Below are positions 21,121 through 31,467 of a DNA stretch of 64,000 nt, piece after piece. Position 1 is the stretch's first letter, and the number at the start of each line of letters is the position of its first letter. Location of the stretch: positions 11,427,190 through 11,491,189 of the forward strand of contig JAJEKV010000038.1 of NCBI GenBank assembly GCA_021234155.1, read 5' to 3'. A program made the position numbers and the translations under genes. This stretch comes from Isoetes taiwanensis (taxonomy: Eukaryota > Streptophyta > Lycopodiopsida > Isoetales > Isoetaceae). The notes under the pieces are model-generated. The model saw only the letters and a list, made by a program, of their open reading frames with translations, did no database searches and had not been told where the DNA came from.

Positions 21121-23280
21121 TTCTTCTCAACATGTTGTTCCATGATTTTGGCAGGTCATTTTATCTTTGCTTGCTCTATTTTGTGATTATCTACGCCCTG
21201 GATATGTGTTATGCAATCACAGGATTAGGATTTTGAAGACCTCAAGGTCGGTGGCTTGGCGATCCACCTTGATGAATCAAATATTTACTCATGGACTATG
21301 CGTCTTATATTCACTCCTTTGCAGATCTGAATATCAGACGATCTTCTCTGTGTGCATTTTCCACGTTCTCCTTCCTGCCACTCCAAGCTTTCGAAGTGCT
21401 AAATTGCAATGCTTTACCATATGAGAAACTTAGAGTCTTCATGGTATGAACTTATTCATGTTATTCAAGTTCAAGGTATCATCTTAACTCTGGCCGTCAG
21501 ACAGAAACATAATTCCAGGTACAACAATTGCTGTTCTGGCCCTCTGTAAATTCTGTTGTGAAAAATAATGGTTTCTGGAGCTTATAGATCTTCTTCTATG
21601 TGTTCTTCCATCCAGCTTGTTAAAAATGTGAGTTGTGTATTTAATCATGGCTTTCTGGATGCAAGCAAGTGCAGTCAATCAATGAGTGTTCTTACGGTTC
21701 TTGTGGAAATGGTATTTTGGAGTTCTTTAAATGTTCCAATTTTTTTATGCTTATTACAGATCTGTGTATGCATGGATGGTTGTAAAATCAGCTTCAGCTT
21801 CATGTATGTTTTACAGAGGGATTTTGGTCTTCTGAAAGCCATGTTGCCAGTGTGTGCTCACAATTATGATTGCGATTTGATGTATATCATTGTAGTTTCT
21901 TATCTACATAGTATGCCCTTTGTGTAATCTTGTAGTTGTTATTAATGGTTGGCAATCAGTGTGAACAAAGTTGTGTACGGCTTATGATATTTTCTTATTA
22001 TCTTGTTTACACGCAGGGATATCCTCCAATATATGGCGTAGCGCAATATTCCATGGGTAGGACAAGCTTTCAAAAAATTCTAGGTTTTTGGCACATCTAG
22101 AACTTGGGAGTTCTTGCTTTGGTGGCTCTTTCCCCTCTTAAAGCTTGGCATATTCCTATGTTGGTGTGAATTCTGACTATCAGCTCTTTCAGCACACAAA
22201 AGTGTCCTTCAACAAATAGCTGATATAAAGTTTCTGCGAAAAAAAGTTCCTTTAGTGGTTATCTCATTTCAAAATGTGAACTTCTCACAAGAATTGGAAA
22301 ATATGAGAGTTCAAATCCCTAGATCTACATTTATGTATATTTTTAGATTGTTATAATAACAATGGTTTGTTAAATTTTGCATTACTTTTGAACATCCTCG
22401 ATGTTTTAATATAAAAAATTGCATTATTTTTCGTAAAATGGTTTCGTATACATCATTAAGAATCTTTCTACTCTACAATAATAATGTTCCGAAATATTTG
22501 TTAAGATGATGTATAAACCAATATCGATTGATCTAACGAAGCATCAATAAACTTTCAAGTTGTGTATGTCCTATATTTAACAAACCATTACCAATTGCAT
22601 TGTCCAAGACACCATTGCTTTTGTTTCGATACAAAATAGGTTTAAGGCGCAAGGCGTTACTATCTTGATGACAAAACCACCCATAGTTAGTTAGTATTTT
22701 GTAATAAGAAGTAAACATTTTCTTGCATGGTTCATTTGAAAAAGAGTAGATAACTTCATAAGGAAACCACTGTAAGTTGCACGAACAAGTGAAAGCCAAA
22801 ATTAATAGTGGTTTATGGCTTCCCTACCTAAAACATAGCAATAAACCAAATACACAAACTACCATAAAGAACTATGATGGTGAACTATGATAATAAACTC
22901 CCAAAACAAAACATACACAATAACCACAATGTGTAACTAGTAGTGGTTATTCAACACATTAACCCACTTAGTGATATTTGTTTATTATAGTGGTTTTATG
23001 TAAAAACTATTGTAGAAAACTGATAATGATTATTTTTTGGGGGCCTTGTGAATGAAAAACAGAGTTTTGAAAACTGTAGTCATAACAAGACTAATTGCAA
23101 GCGAAAGGATTTGACAAAGGGGGCCTCCAGCCAGACCATTTCAACAACTGATTGGGGGTTGGGCCAAATAAGGGAGTTGGAAGGGTTGAGAGTAATATAC
23201 AAGAAGTATTCAAGAACTGATGATGATAAGGGCAGCAAGGACAACAACAAAACAACAAGGCTGAAGAAAGTGATCATGAG

Positions 23281-23302
23281 CGAACCCGGCATAACAGCGC
23301 CA
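23281..23302 (-). other. primer-binding site complementary to a tRNA 3' end
   Basis: One base inside the 5' LTR the minus strand reads TGGCGCTGTTATGCCGGG. Its complement on the plus strand reads like the T-arm and acceptor strand of a tRNA ending in CCA. It is not the initiator-Met site (TGGTATCAGAGC) used by the copia element in the same nest. I have not identified the tRNA. Confidence 0.55.
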
Positions 23303-23303
23303 C

Positions 23304-23640
23304 TGTTAATTATGAGTTCTTGGCATACACCCTGCAGCAGCAGTCTATGACTATCGGATGCTACGAAGCTGCCATGCTCATGATCACAAAATAAGAACAA
23401 GAAGAACAAAATATGCACAAAGAGTAAAGGAAACGTGCGCCAAATGAGGCTCTCCAAATTTGAGATAAAACCTGAATACATCTGAAGAGGCTCTGGTCTA
23501 ATATAGTATAGACTGCAAATCTGAGCCCTACATCTAGCTAAATCTAAACCCTACACTTATACTAACCTAAACATGCCAAGTGTCGTCTGCCACCACTGAC
23601 ACCTAGGATGTGCACAATATTAACCATTAGGTGGTTAACA
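23304..23640 (-). repeat. 5' LTR of the non-coding LTR element
   Basis: Counterpart of 11473-11776. The primer-binding site lies immediately inside it, at 23281-23302. Confidence 0.85.
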
Positions 23641-23830
23641 TGTTTCGGTGGATTTCATTGTCGAGCTTCCATCCTCCCAAGGCCATAACACCATCCTTGT
23701 TGTCGATGACCATTTTTTCAAGATGGCGCATTTCATTCCTTGCAACACTTCTATCTCCAGCGAAGCCACGACTGTTCTCTTGCTTCGAGAGGTGGTTCGA
23801 CTCCATGGACACCCGACCACATGATCTTAT
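23641..23830 (+). pseudogene. Ty3/gypsy integrase core, continuation of the element split at 11472
   Basis: The plus strand reads VSVDFIVELPSSQG, then TILVVDDHFFKMAHFIPC and VVRLHGHP, the first half of a Ty3/gypsy integrase catalytic core. In related elements the connector GPWKSI directly precedes S-x-DFI, so this is the other half of the fragment ending at 11472. Similarity is lost after about 23830, before the second and third catalytic acidic residues, so the 3' part of the gypsy element is deleted. Confidence 0.8.
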
Positions 23831-24630
23831 TTCACTCAAGTTTTGTACTAAGGTCATGTCATATATTCAGTCTGCTATTTTTTTACTGCTTTGTACCCCA
23901 TTGACAGAAGGTAAATTTTGGAGTAAGGGAGCATCTCGCCCCTTATTCTACTCTATATGTAATCATATTATATGATTAACATAAATCTTCCTATTCTTTA
24001 AAGAGAACGAAAGAAAAGGGAGGTAAAAACTGTTAGCTTATAGGAAAAAGGGGGAATAGAATGTTAGCTTATACTAGTTTCTATATTAAGGGAAAGTCAC
24101 ATGTCATAAACAAATGTCCAAGACAACAAAACTTTATTAGCATTGAAAGAAGAGATGCAAAATCTCTATTTCAAATCAGTTCAATTTAGTGAAGTTCCTT
24201 GAAATAGCCTTTAAAATCAAGGCGTTCTAAGATCCCTAAGCCAAACGAGCTCCTGGCATTATCTAAAGCTCTTGAATGTGCAAACAAATGCACAATATAA
24301 TGAGCCATACCACCAGCAATTTGAATCTGTTCCATGAGAAAGATGCTTCTCTAAGCTATCCCAGTAAATGCTTTGGAATAGATTGCCCAAATCCTCCCCA
24401 ATGCAATACTAACTCAAAATCGTTAGCATATTTCTTGGAGGCAATACATTAGGCAAACAAAGGCTGATGAAAGGAATGACGAAAAAACTCCAAACCTCCT
24501 CCATTGTTGGCCATTGAAGAATACCATAGCAGAACTATTGTTAAAATTTCAATAAAATTAGATGCCAAAGACCACTTCTTCAAGAAACTCCATCATGTGA
24601 GGAGCCACCACTTATTCCAACAAATATATT
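23831..24630. other. 3' flank of laccase, no gene seen
   Basis: AT-rich. A phrase GTTAGCTTATA is repeated near 24025 and 24062. No further gypsy coding sequence is seen. The last 300 bp are downstream of the laccase stop codon and may contain its 3' UTR. Confidence 0.35.
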
Positions 24631-26799
24631 CTAACAAGTGGGCAAATCGGAAGGGGGTGGAGGGAGGATTTGGTCAGGACGAGCGCCATTTTTAACAACA
24701 AAAGCGGTCTCCATACCCCAAGAAACATGTCCATCAAAGTGGCAATGGATCAACCAAACACCTACATAACAATGTTATAGGACTTGTTAGGCAACAACAT
24801 ACATTAGGGAAAGATAAAGGAATTTTAGATAAAGACCAAGAGACACAAACCTGGGTTATCAGCCTTGAATCTGATGGCAGTCCAACCAGACTTAGTAACC
24901 ATGGCAGTGTTTCTACGCGAAGGATCGACGAGGTTAAAGGTAGCAGGATCTGTGGCAGGGTCATAGTTGCCCTCTCCATAGCCCACAACATAGAAGTCAT
25001 AACCATGCAAGTGGAAGGGGTGAGCCTCAGCCTGGAAGCTGATGGTACCCTGGAGCACCAGCTGAACATTGGAACCGAATGGGATTTCTGTGAGCCTGGT
25101 ACCATAAGTTGAAGCAGTTCCTGTGAGCTGCTCGCCAGTGTAGTTATAAGTGGTTACGGGTTGTGAAGGAAAATCTGTTGTATAGACTCCACTGATATTA
25201 TAGTAGTGTGCCTGCAGAAGGGCAGTGTCTGATCTTCGAAACGTAACGTTGTTTATCGAACTTGCAAAGCTGAGCCCATTCGCTAAACATAGAGACGTCG
25301 CGCTTACAGTGCATGGCTCTAGATTTAACGATAGCACCCAGAACAGATCCACATCTACTGTCTTTGGCACCTCTGCAGGGAATTCTTTTGAATCCACATA
25401 CCTCACTGCCCTTTGAGATTGGTCGAAAAACGCAGTGGCGTTTACTCCTGGGACATTGTCTGGCCTAATTGGAGGTATCGACTTGTTTGATCCTGTGTAC
25501 CTCAGAATTGCCAATGCTGATATGTTTTGCACTCCTTGTATAGACCTCTGATAGGGAGATATTTCTATGTAGTAGTGCCCTATTGGTTGATTTGCATTGA
25601 GCAGGAAGGAATAGGTCTGGCCTGGAGTTATCAGGAAACTTGTGTTCGTGATATGCTTTGTGTAGGATGCATCAGTTTCTACCAATGTAAGACTGTGGTT
25701 TGCAACTGTAATAAAGAGGTCGGTTTCTAAGGCATTGTTGATAACCCTTAGAAGATATAATCTACCCTTGTTTACCTTTATAATCTCTGTGTCTGCAAAT
25801 ATGAATTCAAAAACGGTAAGGATTGAAATTGAACAACCAAGAATTATTAAACTGATCATATTATATATGCCTTTTTGTTACCATATTTGGAGCAATTGTA
25901 CAGGGGACCAGGATGGCCATTGATCAGGTAAGCATTGGACAAAGCACCAGCTAATCCTTGTATGCTTGCCTGCCTTTCAACCTCCTCAATATCAGTATTC
26001 CACCATTCCCCTACAAACAAACCAAAGATACTTACTGTTAATTCAAGCATTCAAAAAATGTTAGAAAAGGTTTTGTCATTTTTATTACCCAACACCAGAG
26101 TGTGGTCCGCATGAGGCTTTGCAAACGGAAGCTTTTTGCGATTCGGAGGGTCTATGATAATTGCTCCATAGACTGTGCCCCTTAGCCAGGCTATATGAGC
26201 GTGGTAGAATAGAGTTCCTTGTTGATCTGGTACTGTAAAGTTGTATATGTAGGATTGGCCAGTTTGAATTGGACATTGCGTCACATATGCAGGACCATCT
26301 GCCCAAGCTGAATGCCTTTGATTTATTCCATGCCTGCAAAATCTTTCTGTTATAAAATGCTCCTTTGGAGTTTCAGAACGAAGAAAATGCAAGCAAAATC
26401 ATTCTGTTATGAAGAAAATCATTCTGTTCTGCAGAATGAAGCATATGCAAACAAACCAGTGAATTGTGAGGTTGCTTGTAACCAAATTGGTCACGTTTAC
26501 GATAACTCTGTCTCCTTTTCTAAGACGAATTGTTGGCCCTGGAGATTTGCCATTTACTGCCACAATTTGCTTAGTGGCACAACCAACTGTGTAGTTTACA
26601 TAATCAATCTGGTAGAAAAAACCCAATTGTGAAAAATCAACAAGGCTATTTTCAAGAGAATAAAAAATCAGGACTCCCAAGTTATGAAATGAACATTGAC
26701 CTTAAAATCATAGTAACGGGTAGCAGCGTTTATGCCATGGCAGTAGCTGAGACAGAATAAAAGCAGAGGTAAGAGAATTCTCATTCTACAGATCTGCAT
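24631..26799 (-). CDS. laccase (plant multicopper oxidase), six exons, 565 aa
   Basis: Exons on the minus strand: 26701-26799, 26457-26608, 26089-26333, 25882-26010, 24851-25792, 24631-24761. All introns are GT-AG, 78-123 bp. Internal exon sizes 152, 245 and 129 match the conserved plant laccase pattern, and the spliced frame is open (1,698 nt). Residues 1-26 form a signal peptide (an alternative Met is at residue 6). Copper ligands are all present: HWHG (83-86), FYHAH (126-130, where most plant laccases have WWHAH), HPFHLHG (466-472) and HCHFDGH (528-534) with axial-position M539. Many N-x-S/T sites suit a secreted glycoprotein. Plant laccases oxidise monolignols and other phenolics in the cell wall or apoplast using O2. 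The sequence supports the enzyme class, not the substrate. It looks fully functional although both flanks are transposon sequence. Confidence 0.95.
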
Positions 26800-26828
26800 T
26801 GTTGCTGAGGTCCGTGTTTTCCTAGCCG

Positions 26829-26892
26829 GCTTATATGAACCGAACCCATCAAATAACTTATACAAAAATACAAATAACTTATACAAAAATAC
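26829..26892 (-). promoter_or_regulatory. candidate TATA region of the laccase gene
   Basis: On the minus strand, CATATAAG (26829-26836) lies about 30 bp before the ATG. Two further TTGTATAAGTTATTTG-like copies occur as a tandem 21-bp repeat at about 26850-26891. The more distal TATAAG copies leave a more plausible 5' UTR. Which is used cannot be told. Confidence 0.35.
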
Positions 26893-26899
26893 TCAGAAC

Positions 26900-27627
26900 A
26901 TGGAGCAGATCTGCACGTCATGCCCTTGACTTGGCTAAGCTGACCATAGATTTTTTTTTATAAAAGGTCACGTCTTGCGTAGCTGCATAAATGATTTACA
27001 GTTGGCTGGATTCTTTATTAAGTGATAATGATACCTCAGCCATGCTTGGGCACAAATGTTGTAACTCTTAGTTTGCATTTTTATTTTTTCTTAGGCGATT
27101 TCTTTATAACATTCTATCACGATCTCTTGTCGTGTCCTGGCCACAAGGCCATTCTAAAAGTCAACTGCCCTATTCACGCATCCTTCGAATGATTAGATTT
27201 GATCTGGCTTGTGTAGTTAAATATTGCAGTCCTTGGTACCAAAGTATTTCTGGATTGCGAAATTGCATTGCTTTGATAGAGTCTTTCATGGACAGCTATG
27301 GTAGCGAACTTATTGGTAATTCTGGACCTTGTTAGTGACATTTTGTTTCATTGTGAAGTTCAAGTTGCCCTACATTTTAAGTTGACTTTGAGTTTCCATA
27401 GCATGTGGCATATGCCTCTCCCCGTGGCTGGGGTTGAGGCACAAATCCAGCGCGTGGCTTTTACTATGTCTATTAGTTCAAAGTGTGTTCTACTACTTGT
27501 ATAATCCTTTGGAATATTGCATGCACTACATGTATGGTAACGATTTACATCATGTTCCATGGACCTTGCTGTCTATCATGTATTTATAAGCAAGTGGCTA
27601 GATCATAGCTATTGGCACATTTATCGA
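26900..27627. other. upstream flank of laccase, no gene seen
   Basis: No ORF with a recognisable motif and no repeat pair noticed. It may contain promoter sequence for the laccase. Confidence 0.35.
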
Positions 27628-27949
27628 ATCATATTTACTAATACAAGAAATTTATCGCTGCGGCCAAGGCCGCCGCGAACATTCCTTTGGTTCCGAATGT
27701 GTAGGGTTGGACCCACTATTATAATGATAGTGTAATGTTGTTTAGTAATGATGAATTTGTGTCACATCAAATAGATATGTGGGATTTTATCATATTTACT
27801 AATACAAGAAATTTATCGCTGCGGCCAAGGCCGCCGCGAACATTCCTTTGGTTCCGAATGTGTAGGGTTGGACCCACTATTATAATGATAGTGTAATGTT
27901 GTTTAGTAATGATGAATTTGTGTCACATCAAATAGATATGTGGGATTTT
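27628..27949. repeat. tandem duplication, 161-bp unit with CACTA-like terminal motif
   Basis: Two nearly identical 161-bp units (about 27628-27788 and 27789-27949) each begin TACTAATACAAGAAATTTAT, then CGCTGCGGCCAAGGCCGCCG. The start resembles the CACTACAAGAAA terminus of some plant CACTA elements, and GCGGCCAAGGCCGC is palindromic. The reverse complement of GCGATAAATTTCT with the same GCCGCC context occurs alone at 37626-37655. Possibly duplicated remnants of one MITE end. Confidence 0.7.
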
Positions 27950-27959
27950 AACTCGCGAT

Positions 27960-29168
27960 TCCACCTTGAAGTGATGCATCATTAGGGGCATATTTTTCTA
28001 CTCCCAAGTTGTAACTACTATAGTGCGTTTGTTGGATGTTCGATATGTTGTCAAGGTCCTTGGAGATTTGCATGATTCCTGTTCGGTGTTCCGATGGATT
28101 TAGCAAGCGTTAGATGCCCATGTACATTGGTTCTTGCCATTTAACATATAATAGTGCAATACCAATTTGTTTTGTTTAATATGTTGTTTGCGGGCCCTTT
28201 ATTTGCAAATACTAACAATTTAAGGTTGACTTTTTTTTTTCAATAATGTTACCGTAACCATTTCTCTTGCAAGTAGCAACAAATTTAATAGATATGATGA
28301 AAGAACAAAATTATCCCTCTGTGCTTCAAGTTCTACACAAGTTTTTTTGCTCAAAATATAGCTTAGATTGATTGCTTTATTTTCAAATTTCTTTGCTCAA
28401 AATAGAGCTTCTGCTAATTGAATAAAGCAACTCCTACCAATTTTTCCTCTTCAGCTCCTCCAAATAGATTGTGCTCCCATCGTGAAATATATTGTGATTA
28501 ATTATGGCCTGGAATATGGTGTGGGCAAAAAAGGTTCTCTGTTTCTGCATGTTTTTTTGCTTCAAGAAATGGGACGAGCTTGTGAAATCGAGAATTCAAC
28601 TCCACCAATGCCAAAAATTTCTTTCCCTATATGTCTAGATTGATTTTAATCATTTGGAATGGACTTTAGAACATTTCTAGGATAATCTTGTCCGATTATT
28701 TGTATTTCTTGTTGCAGAGATGCGCTCAAACTTCAAAACTAGCCTTGACAGATTAATTTCTAATAGTCCAAATTCAAATTAATTCTCGAGTTGCACCTAA
28801 GTCACAGCGGCAGCGTAAGAAGGAGCAGCAGTTCTGCTTGCTTTTAGCGATATGCTGCGAGAATGCAGAGCAAGCAAATGAAAGAGGCAGCATGTATGGA
28901 CTGGGCTAGATTTGGCTATGGCCCTTTTTCACCCACCTTCCCGAACTGGCCCTTCTACTCCTCAAGGACTCTTAAGTTTGACAATGAATCACATGGTCTA
29001 CTGTGAATCTGGATTCTGGATGGGCAGGCAGTGCTATAGAATTTGGTGCATCAACATCAGATCCGGCCATATGTCTGTCGATGAAAAATTGCCCATAAGA
29101 TTGTGTTGCTTAATCTCAGAAACCTTCTCCAGTTCACCAATTCTGCATACATAAAGGGATTTTGACGA
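27960..29168. other. intergenic, no gene seen
   Basis: AT-rich. ORF 28912-29154 (plus) has no recognisable motif. Nothing else noticed. Confidence 0.35.
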
Positions 29169-29309
29169 TCACAAGGGTTTGGCATAGTCATAGATTTGTT
29201 GCCTCCAGCAAATTCCAAGAAACGAAATGCCCATGGCGACTGTGGTGAAGCCCATGGTGATGAAGGCAATGGTTGGAAGAGGAAGGCCAGTCGGATTGTT
29301 ACTTGCCAT
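29169..29309 (-). CDS. hypothetical small membrane protein, 46 aa
   Basis: From the ATG at 29309 the minus strand encodes MASNNPTGLPLPT, then a hydrophobic helix of about 22 residues (IAFITMGFTTVAMGISFLGI), and a short polar tail (CWRQQIYDYAKPL). The codon use is regular and a single transmembrane segment is clear. An open frame continues upstream to 29489 but passes through a Lys-rich low-complexity stretch unlikely to be part of it. I do not recognise a family. It may be a real small membrane protein or a fragment of a longer one. Confidence 0.35.
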   Translation of the reverse strand: MASNNPTGLPLPTIAFITMGFTTVAMGISFLGICWRQQIYDYAKPL

Positions 29310-29507
29310 TTCTCCATCTCGCCAAGTTACAGAGACAAACGTGGCGTCATCCAAATTATTTGCTGATTTTCTCTTTTTTTTATTTTTATTTTTTCCCCCG
29401 GACAAACTTGTGGACGTGTCGGCTAAATGGAACAGAATCAACCTTGCAAGTACCTGATATTGATTCGAGCAGATAAAATTGTCAACCATTGGATTGACAT
29501 TTAATTT

Positions 29508-30788
29508 TCAAGTATCTTTCTCAGGAGAAAGCAGTATAATTTGTCCCTTGTTGGATGTCTCATCTCCTTTTGTAATGTTGTTTGCATCCATATTTGCTGA
29601 AGAAGTTGATGCAACTGAGTTTTTATCTGGTAGAAGCTTATCACCAAAATTGGTTTCTATTTTTTTAGCTGGAGGATCCTTGTCCTTGAGTTTTTGCCTC
29701 TTGTTTATTGGATTAGAGCAGGCATGACTTTTCCTAGTTAATGAATCTCCCTTACTTTGGATGTGGACAGAGTTCATTAATGACAAAGGTTTAGCATTAT
29801 GTAAACCCTTAGAATCATTAATGATTCTGTTGAGATCAGTCGATGATTTAGATTGAAACATAGGTGCTTTTCCTTTAAATTGAAGGTCTCCACATTTTTG
29901 TAGGACCTTAATTCCTGTAGAATGATTCTCTGTTTGAAAGCTTTCACTTAATTTTGAGGCCATGTTTTTTGTTTCTTGACTTGGTATTTCTTTATCCATC
30001 CTTTTCCTTTGTATTCGTCTATGAGAGCCATTTACTCTCTTCTAAGCAAATTCCTGGTTATTTGCAACTGTAGTCTTCCCTCCTTCCCCTGATGCCTTGC
30101 CTTGAAGCCTGTAGAAGCCAAAAGGTATTGAAGTACCTTTAGAAGCATAATCAACCTGATTTATTTCTCGACCATCACTATTGCTCCCCATTGTTTCCTG
30201 TTGTTGTATAAGTTTGCTTTTATAGCTCTCATACCAATAGTGTCTGTTGTCACAAACTTGACAAAGAGGAGGCAAACCTGACCATCTAAGTGATAGGAAG
30301 ATTTTTGTCCAAAAGCATTTGTGAAGAGGATCAAAGGTAGAGATAGGCTTGGACAGATCAAGTTGAACAAAGGATCTTGGAAGTCTTTCAGGAGCATACT
30401 CTGTTGAAATATAAGTGCCAATGGAGTTAAAAAGAATTTTGAAACAGTCTTCATTCCAATAGATTGGATTTAGCTCATGAAGAGTTGTTGATGCAACACA
30501 TAAGGAATCAAAGCTGGCAGTGTCCATTTTAGGATTGCATTTAAGGAAGGTTATTTGAAAATTGTCAACTGTTAAAGGCCCATGATTCAGGAGAAAATTA
30601 ACTGTTCCTTTGCTCTCACATTCAATCATAATGAATGGAAAGTATAACCAATACATAGCTTTAATAAGGACTCCTTTTTGAAGATTTTGACAGAAGGTCC
30701 AGAGTTTCTCTAGTTTGATTCTACATTTGTTTACTTTAACTAGAACAGCAGTGTCTTTCAGAATGGACATTGTTGGGGTGGTCACCAC
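29508..30788 (-). pseudogene. DUF4283-type protein with a single in-frame stop
   Basis: From ATG 30788 the minus strand encodes 248 residues to a TAG at 30042-30044. After 15 codons in the same frame an ATG at 29999 continues for 163 residues to 29508. The first part has DUF4283-like features (WTFCQNLQKGVLIKAMYWLYF, NFLLNHGPLTVDNFQITFL, SLRWSGLPPLCQVCDNRHYW with a partial zinc-knuckle-like C-x2-C-x3-H). The second is a Ser/Lys-rich tail typical of such proteins. Except for the TAG the frame is intact over 1.28 kb, unlike the heavily broken copy at 190-2334. No ORF2 endonuclease or RT follows. Readthrough or a recent null mutation are both possible. Confidence 0.55.
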
Positions 30789-31449
30789 TCACCACACTCG
30801 TCACCACTCACACACTAACCACACTCACCACTATTGAGGTAGTATAGAAGATAGTATACCGTATATGGAGTGATATACGCACATGCACGCGTGCAGGATA
30901 TTTGCACGTATGCATTGTGGTGTGTAGGGGGTATGATCATCACTGTATTATCTGAGCAGAGGGAAGAACAGAGAGACGGGGGTATTGAGAGAGAGTATTT
31001 TGCTTGATCTAGCTATGGAGATGATGTTGTACATTGCATAGATTTGGTAAATTGAAGCTTAGAGTATTGGTTTTCCATCCTTTTTGCAAGGTTAGAGTTT
31101 AGGCTCTAAGAATTTGGCGACCACGGTGCTCGACAGACCATTGATCGGCAAGAATTTCCATTGATAAAGGAGTTGTTACCATTGGTATTGATGATCGTCG
31201 GTGAACACCATTGAGAAAGGAGCAATTTCTTGTGCGTAAGGGGATTTTGACAAGGGGAGCATAGTTTTATGCCCAAGAGAAGTAAGAAGGATATCCCACC
31301 AAGCTCCATCGTAACAAGAAGGGGACCGGTGAGTCAATCTTTGGACTCAAAATTGCAACAAAATTCAATGTCATTTTCAGATTTGGGAGCAGATCTGGGG
31401 TCTAATTCTCAGATCCAAGAGGTTCTGATTCCATTTACCGATCTATAAG
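30770..31449 (+). mobile_element. possible LTR, primer site and gag start of a truncated retrotransposon
   Basis: TGTTGGGGTGGTCACCAC at 30770 starts an LTR-like stretch rich in CACCAC/CACACTC repeats. About 340 bp later TTTGGCGACCACGGTGCTCG (31117-31136) resembles a TGGCGAC-type primer-binding site. A basic ORF beginning MPKRSKKDIPPSS at 31270 runs to a stop at 31449, in the place of a gag start. There is no second LTR and no CA end just before the primer site, so this is tentative. Confidence 0.3.
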
Positions 31450-31467
31450 GTAATCCAATTTCGTTTT

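Larger units (their letters stand above)
13802..23050. mobile_element. CACTA-like DNA transposon with CACAAGG ends (family copy 1), carrying a copia insertion
   Basis: The left end reads CACAAGGAGCCCAAAAAT at 13802; the right end, reverse-complemented from 23050, reads CACAAGGCCCCCAAAAAAT. Both flanks show AAT (13799-13801 and 23051-23053), a 3-bp target duplication. Inside each end lie several hundred bp of subterminal repeats built from ATGGTTTGTT, GTGGTTTT and ACCACT-like words, in opposite orientation at the two ends. CAC-type ends, 3-bp duplications and subterminal repeats fit the CACTA (En/Spm) superfamily. Without the copia insert it is about 4.26 kb. No transposase motif is seen in ORFs at 14206-14553, 14790-15246, 15471-15809 or 21568-21927, so it appears non-autonomous. 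Confidence 0.8.
11473..23640 (-). mobile_element. non-coding minus-strand LTR retrotransposon (LARD/TR-GAG-like), carrying later insertions
   Basis: Two related sequences bound the element: 11473-11776 (304 bp) and 23304-23640 (337 bp). The left copy lacks about 36 bp (TACATCTGAAGAGGCTCTGG region). Both run TGTTRATT...GTTAACA on the plus strand. A polypurine tract on the minus strand (complement of 11777-11796) lies just inside the left copy, and a tRNA-complementary primer site just inside the right copy, so transcription was on the minus strand. Flanks are CATTT and TGTTT, a possible but eroded 5-bp duplication. Removing the inner DNA transposon leaves about 2.9 kb with no gag or pol, only short unassigned ORFs (for example 12651-13085 minus). 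It splits the gypsy integrase. Confidence 0.75.

Noticed and set aside
23080-23481. 133-residue hydrophobic minus-strand ORF
   Set aside because: It begins inside the 5' LTR and crosses the primer-binding site of the non-coding LTR element; not plausible as a protein.
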